Below are positions 1 through 10,875 of a DNA stretch of 64,000 nt, one piece after another. The stretch comes from Embiotoca jacksoni (lineage: Eukaryota > Chordata > Actinopteri > Embiotocidae). Both the position numbers and the translations under genes were made by a program. Below the pieces are notes generated by a model. The model was not told the DNA's origin. It saw nothing but the letters and a program-made list of their open reading frames with translations, and did not search any database. Every line of letters begins with the position of its first letter. The stretch's first letter is position 1. The stretch spans positions 610,001 to 674,000 of the forward strand of contig JAKOON010000013.1 of NCBI GenBank assembly GCA_022577435.1, in the 5' to 3' direction.

Positions 1-403
1 TGTTTGAGGACTCGTCCTTGGTTGTGGGTGAGTTGGGGTCAGTCTACTGGTTTATTCACCCCCCCCCCCCACCCCTGCTGAGGTGATTGAGAGCCTTCGT
101 CATGAATTATTCTCAGTCTCATTTCTTGACATTGAGACCGTCCCCCTCGTGAACCTTCAGCTGGGACTGTTAGCGCTGCCATGGTAACGGGGAAGGACAC
201 AAAGTCATCAATAATGTTGAGAATTATTCGAAGTCCAAAACGTCCTGAACGAAACAGACAAATGAACGACTGAAGTTTTCATAAATAGATTCTTCTGTGA
301 CGTGTTACTTAAAAGAAACACTCAAGATATTGAAGTTTTAAAAAACAAAAACAAATAAAATGTGTTTTATCTTTTTATCTTAATTACTTGTCAGTGGCCA
401 AGC

Positions 404-405
<2 letters not shown>
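1..405. other. Non-coding stretch, no gene seen
   Basis: No coding pattern or known repeat is recognised. It contains a C12 run at 59-70 and a GCTGCCATGGTAAC sequence near 176-189 that resembles the palindromic X-box bound by RFX factors. The motif match is visible; any function is inference. Confidence 0.5.

Positions 406-444
<39 letters not shown>
406..444. repeat. Poly(T) tract, 39 bp
   Basis: Uninterrupted run of 39 T. The flanks do not show a recognisable SINE or LINE body, so it cannot be called a retroposon tail. Length may be affected by sequencing or assembly error. Confidence 0.95.
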
Positions 445-446
<2 letters not shown>

Positions 447-871
447 CAAAGTCAAAAGAAACAATTATGCATTTTATTTACAACGTGAATCTCCCACCTG
501 AAATGAAACGTGTGCAAGATTCAAATAATGTAGATGTCAACATAATAAAAGGACACTTTTTTTGTGTACATATAACGGAGAGAAGGTGAAAAAACAAACA
601 AAGTAGAGCTCATGAAAACTTAAACTAAACTAAAAACAAGTGCATAAAGTTGAACCCACGACAGCAGCAAATTTTCCTTTTCTGTGTGACACAGAGAGGA
701 AAATCCATCCAGCGTGATATCTAACATCTCGTAAGTTCAAATTAATTTCACGAGACCGCTTTTTAGATTTCAGCAGAGCGAGAAGAGAGATGATGACGAA
801 GTGGAATAAAAGGATGAATCGTCATTTTATTAGTGAAAGTGGAGGCGGGACGGTGTGTCGGAGGCTCACGC
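445..871. other. Non-coding stretch, no gene seen
   Basis: AT-rich unique-looking sequence with frequent stops in all frames. Nothing recognised. Confidence 0.5.
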
Positions 872-888
872 GCACACACACACACGCA

Positions 889-929
<41 letters not shown>
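872..929. repeat. (CA)n microsatellite, slightly interrupted
   Basis: CA dinucleotides with a CGCACC interruption near 885-890, ending in a short CAA run. The Thr-His repeat open frames here are artefacts of the dinucleotide. Confidence 0.97.
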
Positions 930-930
<1 letters not shown>

Positions 931-1051
931 CAACAACAAATATCTCTCAGGAGTGTTGTGGCGGCTCAGCAGGCTAAAGCAAATAGCAGGTACTCACAAT
1001 GTCAGGGGGATGATGGGATGAATCTGCCTCGTGACCCTTCGTGCGTGTCAT

Positions 1052-1085
1052 CCTCTCTCTCTCGCCCTCTCTCTCTCTCTCTCTC
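1052..1085. repeat. (CT)n microsatellite
   Basis: Pyrimidine run of CT dinucleotides with a CGCC interruption near 1063-1066. Confidence 0.95.
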
Positions 1086-1254
1086 CTCGCTGCGCGCTAT
1101 CCAATAAATCTGAGCCAGACTCCAAAATAATCTCAAAAAGCTCTTCGTTCTCACACATGAGAACGTTTTGATTAGAAGCTGCTCACTTTCTTAAAGCGCC
1201 GAATATTTTCTGTCCGCAGTCATTTCTTTTCTTGTTTGCTGCAGGAGCATGTTG

Positions 1255-1260
<6 letters not shown>

Positions 1261-1317
<57 letters not shown>
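1261..1317. repeat. (GT)n microsatellite
   Basis: About 28 perfect GT units. It produces mirror-image Cys-Val and His-Thr open frames on the two strands, which are not genes. Confidence 0.98.
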
Positions 1318-1318
<1 letters not shown>

Positions 1319-3487
1319 TAGGGTGTACGCCTGTCTTCTGTTACGTTTGCGTTGTGGAGTTGCGGTAAACTACGTCGGTTCACCGAAGCCGCCTCGGATT
1401 GAAGAGACTCGGTCGAAGACTTGTAGCGTCGTCTACGTTTCTTTCGTCCTCGCACTTCATTTGTTTAAGAGCCGTTGTGTTTTTGTTGCTTTGTTTTTTT
1501 TATCAAGGGGCTTGCACAGTGTGTAGATGTCGTGTGTGTACATGTGTGTGTCGGCGGCCGTATACTTAATGGGGCCATAACTGCCTGCTGACTGCTTTAA
1601 ACAAGGCTTCCTCACAGCAGGGTGAACATCTGCAGACCCTCACGCTTCCCACCGAGTGATTGATTAAGTGTCAGGGGTGCGGCTGGATTCACATCTTTAT
1701 ACTCTCCACTATGTGAGTGTGTGAGTGTGAGTGGCTGGAAAGAGAGAGACTTGTAAGACTTTACAGCCATTGAGTATCTTATTGTCTACACGATAAAAAA
1801 AAAAAGAAAAAAAAAAGGGCTGAGTGAAATTATTTCGAGCTGTAAATAATTTCCAAACTTGTAGGAATGAGAAAATGAATAAAAACACAAACGATCTATT
1901 GATAAGCAAAACATTTAAATGTAGTTGTGTTTTAGGTGCGACTACGGCGAGAAGTTGGCTTCGCTGCGGCCGACTGTCGGTTTTCTTCGCTGTGGATCCA
2001 ATCTGCTGACTCAGCTCGTGTCAGCGTTTGTTCTGAAGGGCGGGCCGAGTGTCGGTGGGCTTTGTCCCGCCCCTCCTTTACTGTGATTGGACGGCCGGTG
2101 ACGAGCGCAGCGTTGATCATTGTCAACTTTCGCTGACTGGAAAAAAAAATCTTAAACTCAGGAAAAAAAAACCTTTGGTGGACACGACCTTTGGTTGTTG
2201 CAGCGGTGGTTCTGATTGGTTAAAATGAACCGGACGTCTACGGACCTGAAAACGATTCTCTACGGAGCGAAGCCGGACCTACATTCATCTGGTTCGCACC
2301 AGGCTAGCGAGACGCGGCCTTTACGTTGAAAACATCCAGCATCTGATTGGTTGATAGGCAAGCGATGGACAGATGGTTCATCCAATCACATGCCGAGTAT
2401 TTATTTATTTTTTAAATCTGCTGCTCCTCTCCAGAGGGTTGTGTGTGTAAAAAAAAAAAAAAGCAAACATCTGGCACATCAGTTTAATTCATTTTCTATA
2501 AAATGTCCCTTTACATTTTACACACAGGCAATTTGCTGAGTAATTTAGCATCATTGATATTTTCATGTCTTTGATTGTGTGTGTGGGGGGAGAGGGGGGC
2601 ATACATGTAAAAGGCTGTTCTGACATGATAGCAGTAGAAAAAAAAGAAAAAAAAAAAGAAACCACCCAGGGGAATGAGATATACGGCGATAGCACATACG
2701 AGGGGATGTGTGGATACGTGATGGAGACGCCGGTGCCTTCGGGGGAAATGTTATGTTTATATCGAGCCGTTTACCGAAGAGGCACGATAAGATGTTACCT
2801 CCGAGGCGCCGCCACGCTTATCTTTACGGTGCGCGTGTCAACGTATAAGCGGCATTATGACTCCCAGATATATAACAGCTTTCTGTTTCTCTTTAGTCAT
2901 AAATATGATATTACTCACACACACACACGAGCACATAAGAAAACGTGGAGCGTTGGCTATCATTGCAACATGAAAGCTAAAGTGGAAGGAAACCAAAAAG
3001 GTCCCAGAGGACTTCCACAGGGAACATGTGCAACCTCCAGACAAAAAAAACAACATTATTTATTTAAATGCTATACTCTATATGCTGCAATGGCAAAACA
3101 AAACAAAAGTTTTGTCTTTAGGGTGGAAATGGCTCAGTTACAGCAAATCCAAACTCAAAACTAATTTTAAACTGTTTTAACCTATTTGCAGCTCAGGAAG
3201 CATTTTTATTTTTATTACTCACGAGGTGCCGTTTAGCTGCTGCCTCCTGCTCCACTTTTAGAAGACTAAGCAGCACTTTCTTGAATTTTTATCTTGTTAT
3301 TCTTCCAGGTGGTCTGGAGGTTTTCATTACACAAACTTACATTTTGAACTTTCATATTTCCTGAGTGAGTGTTCGACATCGGATGGAAGTGCAATCATGT
3401 CTCGCTCCTTGCGTTTGTGTTCAGACCTGAAAGCCAGGAAGTTAAAATTAAACGACGAGCTGCAAGTTTGTTCCAGATCTCTCGAGC

Positions 3488-3490
<3 letters not shown>
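1318..3490. other. Non-coding stretch with simple A/T runs
   Basis: No gene recognised. It contains an interrupted poly(A) at 1795-1816, a GC-richer block at about 1930-2130, and A runs near 2449-2462 and 2639-2659. The GC-richer block has the look of a short fish class II repeat (GGGCGGG and CCCGCCCC motifs, ATTGGACGGCC) but I could not assign it. The longest open frame (2565-3164) is compositionally ordinary and matches nothing known to me. Confidence 0.45.

Positions 3491-3539
<49 letters not shown>
3491..3539. repeat. (TG)n microsatellite
   Basis: Perfect TG array of about 24 units. Confidence 0.98.
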
Positions 3540-3540
<1 letters not shown>

Positions 3541-6102
3541 AGCGAGATAACCGAGGTAGTGTGACATGTTCCCAGAGCGCTGGGATAAACCTTCGGTCCG
3601 AAAGGTGACGTGAAACATCAGTGGTTTTTTTTAACACAGGTCCTAAATGTTGATAAAAAGAAACCAATTAAACACCAGATATAAAAAAAAAATGGTCATT
3701 TATTTATTGAGGAAAATCATCCAATATAAATCTGCGTGTGACAAAATGTATGTGAACCTCTAACTTAAATTATCGTCTCGCTTTATTCATGGAGGTACGG
3801 CCGCTCAAGTTAAATATATTTCATTTTGGGTCCTGTCGCGTCGCCCGGCGCCAAGTCGTGGACATTCACGTCTTTGCATCGACTTGTTATGTTGTTGATG
3901 CTCGTCAGGCTTTGGAAGGTTATAAAACCAAGTGTAAAGAGAAAATCTAAAACCACCTGTCCGGGAAGTGGTCGACCGTGAAAGAGTCCGCCGTCAGCAG
4001 AACGCAGAAGAAAACAACTGTTCTCCAAAAAGAACATTTCAGTTTGATTAAGAATGAATAGAAAAGCCAGACGGCTGATTAAATAACATTTTCCGGGAAG
4101 ATAAATAAAACGTCTTTCTATCATTAATGGAACAATGAATTCTGAATTATACCAGAGAGCTCTAATGGAAAATATCCAGACACCTTTCCATAAACTGAAT
4201 TTCCCCCAAAACGTGCAAAAAAAAAAAAAAAAAAAAGGTTAAAGAAGAAATAAATCAACATCAAAGTCAAGACCTGTAATATTCTAATATATAATAATAA
4301 TAATAATAATAATTGTAAACATGTAAAACTGGATCATTTTCATCAGTAAATAAATTAACAAGTAAAATATTGTTGTCTCATTTGTTTCTCTTCGTCTATT
4401 TTCAGGACCTGTGTGAAAATCTGATGATGTTTTTGGTGATATTTTATGCAGAATAAAGAAAATTCTGACGGGTTGACAAACCTTCAAACTCCAGTGCAGA
4501 TCGTTTGAAATGAATCAGCTTCCCGTACAGACTTATCAGCGTTTCCTCCGTTGCTCTGCTCAGCAGGCTCCTCGTAGCGAAGCCTGAGGTGATGAATCCG
4601 ATTCTTTCACGCCAAACGAAGACACTTCTAGTATTTAGTTTGTTTTTTTATTCCTTTTAGATTAAGTGAGCAAAGATACATGTCACATGTTTGTTTTCTT
4701 TTATGCTCTAAAATGTGTCTCCGTCCTCCATGGTTTCTATCTGCTTCAGACAATCTTATCATCACTCGTCCATTATCACCTCCGACCACAGTGTCACGGT
4801 GCTAAAGACCCCCCACCACCACCGCCCCGAGCAACCCTTCGGTACATCACTCAAATTTGAGTCTCTGATTGGTCGTTTTTGCAACATCTGACGACGCATT
4901 CAAATCCGCTTTGATGCCAGCCTTTCGGGCCGGTGGGGCTTCATAAAGTGCAGTAATTTGAGCTCTCCGACGAGAGGACACTCAGCCTATAGGGTGTGAA
5001 GGATGTCCCATATCTCGCTGTCACACGGGTTTGAGTCTTTGTCACTGAGGAAGACTCTTAACACACTCGCAAAAACTGAAGGGGTTGAAAGAGGTCCTTT
5101 TTTTTTTTTTTTTTTCAATGAAGTCTTTGTACATGACAATCATTTTCAGAGGATGAGAGTGACAGTAAATATACTTCTGGCTCGCCGGCGCTGTTATCAG
5201 GCTCTGGGCCAGACAGTTCAGTTTCTCTGTTGGCCTCTGCCAAGAAACCTCAGCGGCTCGGTGAGAAATGTAAAATATCAGTCATATTTTTATCTCGTGT
5301 GTATGTGTGAACAAGGGTCAGCTGTCAGTATTAAAATTGCCGGACAATATTTCCATAATTACACGGTTATTAGATAATAATGACAAACAGCTACTTGTGC
5401 TGCTTCTGGGAAAAATATAAATATTTTCTTTACACACTTAAAGACTAGTTTTATTGTACAATCGTAAGCTGCGGTTACATATAAAGTCTACGGCACAGGA
5501 AAACACTGATTTGTGGAAATCGTGGAGCTGGTCTACTCTACTGCAAGAAGCCTCAGGAGACCGATTTGACGAGTGAAACGGCCACATTATTGACAGACTC
5601 AATCAAGGAGAGGCAGAGTGAAGCGCAGATCCATGTCAGAGGTACTTTTATCGAATCCCCGTTGTTACTCTGTCCCCAGAGTTTGAGTATTCCCCCGATA
5701 AAGGAGACGCCAATCCGAGCCTTGAAACTCGGTGAATCTGGGAATGCCAGGTTCTCCTCGTGACAGACCTGGTGACCAACAGTTCATGAGTCGGGGAGTC
5801 CTGATTGATGGACGGATGAGAAATTCCTTCACGCATTATTGTTTTTTTTCTGCCCAAACCACCAATAAAGTGAGGAAGAAGGAGGGAGCAAATGCGTATC
5901 TCCATTTATTCACTGAGCACATCTGCTTTATGCCCGTTCGTCTTGTTTATCGCTTCGAAGTTATGCCAAGTAGCGTCAGAGAGAAACATAAGCTACTCTC
6001 CGTGTTCCCCTGCAGCGCTGCGGCCTTGTGAGCTTCACTGGTCCACTCCATCAAGGTAATGTGATTAGTTTACTAGCCTGGGACCTGGACAGGTTTCCTC
6101 TC

Positions 6103-6104
<2 letters not shown>
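3540..6104. other. Non-coding stretch
   Basis: No gene recognised. Short simple repeats are present: A20 at 4217-4236, (AAT)n at 4291-4313 and T18 at 5098-5115. The segment at about 4840-4930 is GC-richer but not identifiable. Confidence 0.5.

Positions 6105-6155
<51 letters not shown>
6105..6155. repeat. (TG)n microsatellite
   Basis: Perfect TG array of about 25 units followed by a short T run. Confidence 0.98.
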
Positions 6156-6158
<3 letters not shown>

Positions 6159-6283
6159 TAGGCCTGTGTTTTGGGACACCGTGATGGATGATGAAGATGA
6201 ACAAATCAATACAAAGGTGCCTGTCATTCCGGCGACATCCCAATTTACCTCGGCATGTCCACGCTGTCACTCAGTCAGTGGGC

Positions 6284-6503
6284 GAAGACAGAAGAGGAAG
6301 AGGAAGAGGAGGAGTGGGTGGTTGGGTAGGGGGTGATAACTGGAAATAATGATAAGGCGATGGGGGAGGAGAGGAGTGGATGGAGAACAGGGAAGTGAGC
6401 GGACAAATGAGGAGATGAGGAGGAGGCGAGGGACTGGTTTTGCAGACGGAGATCGATGGATGGCGGGGTGGGTGGGTGGAGGGTGGAGGGTGGAGGGGGG
6501 TTA
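6284..6503. repeat. Purine-rich low-complexity tract with G-quadruplex motif
   Basis: About 220 bp of mostly A/G sequence (GAAGAGGAAGAGGAAGAGG, then GGAGGAGAGG, then GGGTGGA repeats). At 6464-6500 there are six or more G3+ runs separated by 1-3 bases, which fits the intramolecular G-quadruplex consensus on the plus strand. Confidence 0.85.
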
Positions 6504-6641
6504 AGGATCGAAAGTAAAAATGGATCATAAATAAAGATGCAGTGAGTGACTTAGATATTTTTCTCCTGCTGTGATATCCGTCATATTTGGTGCATTGCTT
6601 TGATACCTTGAGAAATTCAGTCATACACAGAAACAAGGCCA

Positions 6642-6643
<2 letters not shown>

Positions 6644-6724
<81 letters not shown>
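6644..6724. repeat. (CA)n microsatellite, about 81 bp
   Basis: About 40 uninterrupted CA units, the longest pure dinucleotide array in the window. Confidence 0.98.
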
Positions 6725-6725
<1 letters not shown>

Positions 6726-7016
6726 TTGTGCGCACACACACATCCATCCAATCCCAACAGGGTTTGCTCTCGTCTCTCGCAGGAGATAAGAATGCTAACC
6801 CTTGACGGTTCAAAATGGATTAGGAGCGTCTTGATTGTGAGTCAATTTTCCCTGAGCTGTAAGCCTTAATGTGTGTTTTCAGCACCACTGCTTTGCTTTT
6901 AATGGTTCCTGCCTGCTTTTTTTGAATTCAAGGATGGAATTAAGTTATCTAAAGAGAAATAACTCAACGGAAACATCGCCGCCAAGTTGGCTGCCGCGGA
7001 GCCGTGTTTGCGTGCG

Positions 7017-7050
7017 TTGTGTGTGCGTCTGTGTGTGTCTGTGTGTGTGC

Positions 7051-7088
<38 letters not shown>

Positions 7089-7106
7089 CTGTGTGTGTGT
7101 GTGTGC

Positions 7107-7140
<34 letters not shown>

Positions 7141-7162
7141 CTGTGTATTTGTGTGTGTGTGC

Positions 7163-7202
<40 letters not shown>

Positions 7203-7218
7203 CTGTGTGTGCGTGTGC
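7017..7218. repeat. Compound (GT)n array with recurrent GCGTCTGTGT interruptions
   Basis: About 200 bp of GT dinucleotides broken repeatedly by the same GCGTCT interruption (near 7025, 7049, 7085, 7105, 7137, 7161 and 7199). The recurring interruption means the array grew by duplicating GT-plus-interruption blocks, not only by single-dinucleotide slippage. All open frames here are artefacts. Confidence 0.95.
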
Positions 7219-8849
7219 ACTAAGCCGCCGTTCGGGGGCCAACAAAATAATGCATTTGCGTTTAAGCATCAGTGATGTAGGTATTCGCACATTGCCGGCG
7301 CCTCACGCCTCTCGGCTCTCGGCTCTGTCTATTCAACTGTCACGGCTGACAAGTCGACAAATGACTTTTTGTGTTTCTCGGAGTTCAAACTTTACGTAAC
7401 TGTCTCAAGGCTGTGGTTATGAAAGGTTATGACTGCGGCAGCAATACTTTGTCACATTTGATCACCGAGGCCTCGCATTAACGCAATTTTAGCGTCCTCA
7501 CTTTGGGCTTTTTACTTGTCGCAGTGGCCATCAGATGGATAAAATAACCAGTCAGAGGAAGAACTCGTTGAAGCCATTATTGGCCTTTGCGTTGCACTCA
7601 ACTGTGTTGTACCTTTTGCTCCTCTCCTGCAGATTTCTGTCATTTCAGTCAAATTACATGAGCTTTCTTAGAAAATGGAGCTGCACTGCAGCAGATGTTC
7701 AATTATTTTTTTTTTTCGGGAACTGCAGGGACTCATCCGTTCTGACTTAAAAGTTGAGGCCGAAAAATAAATGATTGATTTTGGAAACGGCGGTCGACAA
7801 AACAATCTCACCTTGAGGTCCTTTTTAGAGCCCATTCTGGAGCTTTTTATCTTTTTGAAGTTGAGATAGGACCTTCAATCTCAACTAAATGTTGACTGTT
7901 GCGATGGTGAAACAACACTCAGCTCCTGAAAATGTTATTTTGTTTATTTTTGAGAAACGTGACGCAGCATGGAGTCCTTTTTGTGATCACCATAGCAAAG
8001 AATAATCTTATGATGAAAAGATTTACCAAGAAATGACTGACACTCGTATACTTATGCTAGGACTTGGTTGAAGTATGGTAAAGATTGCTTTGGTTTAATA
8101 TTTAAATAGACAACAGGTACATGAGGCAGCTTGTTACTAAAGTTTTAGACACAAAAGGTTTTCCCCTTCTTTCCCCCTTTCGTTAAGGTTACATGATGAT
8201 TGCGATTTTTTTTTTTTTTAATTAAAGACAAAAAAACAAAATCAGTATTTGTTGCCCTAAACCGAACCACACCAGTCGCTGATGTATAAATCCTGGACAA
8301 ACTGGAGGAAACTTATATTTCAGTATATTTTCAGTTATACATGTTCACCACCAATATTTGACAAAACCATTTAGAAGAACATGAAGTGTGAGAATGACTG
8401 TGAACTTTTGTGACTGTTGTTCAGGTCAATCATTTTTTAGGTTTACATGCTCGGAGACGTTGCAGTCGTTCGCCGCGTTCCACACGTTCAACCTGGCAGG
8501 TTGTACGTCGATCTTGTGTCAAATTAGAGTGTGTAATAGCATTACAACGCATTTTTAGTCATACAAGTAACTCGAAGCATATTGCTCAGAGGACATACGA
8601 CAGCTATGTTTTACAGGGGCGGTGCTTTTACTTTGCTCGGCTCCATGCGCCAGCTGTTTGATGCAATTAAGAGGCGATTTCAAACCTGTTACGAACTCGA
8701 CTTATAGAGCCACAAATTTGAAAGGACACACCCGTGTCCTTGTCCGTCCTGCCATGCGTCATGACTCTGTCTCTTGTTTCTGTTCCAAGACAAACTTCTT
8801 TTTTTTCTGCTCCTCTGCCCCTCCTCCAACACACACATTTTCTCTCTCT
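7219..8849. other. Non-coding stretch, no gene seen
   Basis: Moderately AT-rich, unique-looking sequence with T runs at 7705-7718 and 8205-8219. No repeat family or exon recognised. Confidence 0.5.
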
Positions 8850-9080
8850 GCCGATTAATTGCAGGACCTTTAATTGGCACTGTGGTTTCACCTCTATGTT
8901 GCAGCAGTAATTAGACCATTTCTCACTCTGCCATTAGCGTGTGATGCCACTTATAGGCTACGTATAGGACAGAAGTGAAGCAGGCAAGTAATTATAGGCA
9001 AGCTTGAATAAAATCTGTCACTGTATTAGATCATGCAGAATCTCCACAAATGGATGATGAGCGTACATTTATCCATATTC
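8850..9080. other. CNE-like block (unverified)
   Basis: Complex sequence without simple repeats and with several TAATTG/TTAATTGGC/GTAATTAG homeodomain-type cores in the first half. It resembles vertebrate conserved non-coding elements, but conservation cannot be judged from one genome. A multi-fish alignment decides. Confidence 0.2.
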
Positions 9081-9082
9081 TG

Positions 9083-9341
9083 TTGCAAGACCAGGGTCAC
9101 ATGACATTTATGTGCGTGTAAGTTTCAAGCTTTCAAAATGTGTAACTGTCACGCCTTGACAGCCCGATGCGTGGCTATTTCACGCTTTGCTGTAGTGGAC
9201 CGGTGTGTCTATTTCACGCTTTGCTGTAGTGGACCGGTGTGTCTATTTCACGCTTTGCTGTAGTGGACCGGTGTGTCTATTTCACGCTTTGCTGTAGTGG
9301 ACCGGTGTGTCTATTTCACGCTTTGCCGTGAGACTGGGTTG
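9083..9341 (+). mobile_element. TIR element copy 1 with five-unit 34-bp array
   Basis: The right end reads GCCGTGAGACTGGGTTG (ending at 9341), the same terminus as the other copies in this window. Inside are 34-bp units beginning at 9174, 9208, 9242, 9276 and 9310. The three middle units are identical; the first starts GCTATTT instead of TCTATTT; the last runs into the terminus. A degraded left end may be GCAAGACCAGGGTCAC at about 9085. No coding capacity. The left boundary is uncertain. Confidence 0.6.
9174..9326 (+). repeat. 34-bp minisatellite, about 4.5 units
   Basis: Units carry TATTTCACGCTTTGCTG followed by TAGTGGACCGGTGTG. This locus has CGCTTTG and TAGTGG where the large array at 10.3 kb has CGTTTTG and TAATGG. 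The two arrays were therefore homogenised separately. Confidence 0.95.
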
Positions 9342-10212
9342 CATATGCTCTTAGTATTTTACACGTGTGTATGTTAAATAATAGAAATGTATGAATAAAT
9401 GTGTGAGACTGGTTTCTTCCTGGCTTCGTGTGGGATGATGACCGTGACACTTTGGCCATTCAGCTCACCATCAACTGTGATGGAGTCATTACTTCTGTAT
9501 TTCTCAGACATTAATAAGAAGGTATTTTAAGACGTTCAACTTCACATCCTTTACTAACAAAGCAGATCTGGATGACACCAGAAATGTGCACCTCGCTGTT
9601 TCTGTCCTTTTACAGTCTTTTAATGTGACACATGCATGGCAAATAAGTCTCTTGTGAATTATGGTTATATGCAAATATTCCGCTTCGAGATTTATGTTCT
9701 AACATTTTCTTCCATATGAGGATGTTATATAACACTAAAGCAGCATATATTAAAGCAGTGTTTCATATAAATGATCAGCATGGGTACTTTTACTGTTATC
9801 CACCCTATATGCATTGCCTGTCATCTTTTTATTGCACAATTAATATTTTTTTCCAACAATACAGTCCCATTAAGATATTGGCCAGTGACTAACCGACATC
9901 ACTCATTGTTGTTTAGAGTCTCCTCTGGGAATTGCTGATAATAATGAAAATGATAAAAACCATGTCGGTTTAACATGACACATAACCATCCCATAATCAA
10001 GTGGTTTTACTATCGTTTACTTGCCTTCCGTGCTTCGTGGTTTCTTTTGCATTTCAGGTCTTTTCTCTCCCCTCCAAACTGTGACATCTGCACTGTGACA
10101 GCTGGGCTCTGAAGAGTAAAAAATCTCTCCCTCATCCTCCTGTATCCTCCTTAACCAACACCATTTGTCATGTCTGTTTGTCACAGTATATCCCACTCTC
10201 TTCATTACACTT
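9342..10212. other. Non-coding stretch between two TIR element copies
   Basis: AT-rich, no gene or other repeat recognised. Confidence 0.5.
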
Positions 10213-10875
10213 CCACCCAGAATCACGGAAAAGCATGAAATAGACACACCTAGACAGCCTAAAATGTCTATTTCACGTTCTGCTGTAATGGACCGGCGTG
10301 TCTATTTCAAGTTCTGCTGTAATGGACCGGCGTGTCTATTTCACATTTTGTTGTAATGGACCGGCGCGTCTATTTCACGTTTTGCTGTAATGGACCGGCG
10401 TGTCTATTTCACGTTTTGCTGTAATGGACCAGCACGTCTATTTCACATTCTGCTGTAATGGACCGGCGTGTCTATTTCACGTTTTGCTGTAATGGACCAG
10501 CACGTCTATTTCACATTCTGCTGTAATGGACCGGCGTGTCTATTTCACGTTTTGCTGTAATGGACCGGCGTGTCTATTTCACGTTTTGCTGTAATGGACC
10601 GGCGTGTCTATTTCACGTTTTGCTGTAATGGACCAGCACGTCTATTTCACATTCTGCTGTAATGGACCGGCGTGTCTATTTCACGTTTTGCTGTAATGGA
10701 CCGGCGTGTCTATTTCACGTTTTGCTGTAATGGACCAGCACGTCTATTTCACATTCTGCTGTAATGGACCGGCGTGTCTATTTCACGTTTTGCTGTAATG
10801 GACCGGCGTGTCTATTTCATGTTTTGCTGTAATGGACCAGCATGTCATTTCTACGTTTTCCCTGACATCGGGATG
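10213..10875 (+). mobile_element. TIR element copy 2 with expanded 34-bp array
   Basis: The left end, CCACCCAGAATCACGG at 10213-10228 followed by a GAAATAGACAC block, is the inverted form of the terminus seen at the right of other copies. The right end is a diverged version (CCTGACATCGGGATG, ending about 10875). Almost all of the interior is the tandem array. There is no open frame for a transposase, so this is a non-autonomous element or its remnant. The diverged right end makes this assignment moderately certain. Confidence 0.6.
10267..10844 (+). repeat. 34-bp minisatellite, 17 units in mixed variant order
   Basis: Seventeen units at exact 34-bp spacing (starts 10267, 10301, 10335 and so on to 10811), followed by a degenerate eighteenth. 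Consensus starts TCTATTTCACGTTTTGCTG and continues TAATGGACCGGCGTG. A linked variant block spans a unit boundary: CCAGCACG ends one unit and CACATTCTG begins the next. It occurs after units 5, 7, 11 and 14, with a partial copy at unit 17. Every full CCAGCACG is followed by CACATTCTG and never otherwise, so multi-unit blocks (often three units, 102 bp) were duplicated. No spacers are present. Confidence 0.97.

Noticed and set aside
2565..3164. 199-codon open frame, the longest in the window
   Set aside because: Low-complexity Lys/Glu and CA-derived segments, no domain, no splice or promoter support; length is attainable by chance in 64 kb.
6945..7399. Several overlapping frames of 78-134 codons on both strands
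   Set aside because: All are the GT/CA array read as Cys-Val or Thr-His repeats.
10267..10844. Regular 34-bp direct repeats resembling a CRISPR array
   Set aside because: Units are contiguous with no unique spacers, no cas genes, and the setting is a vertebrate genome. It is a minisatellite.
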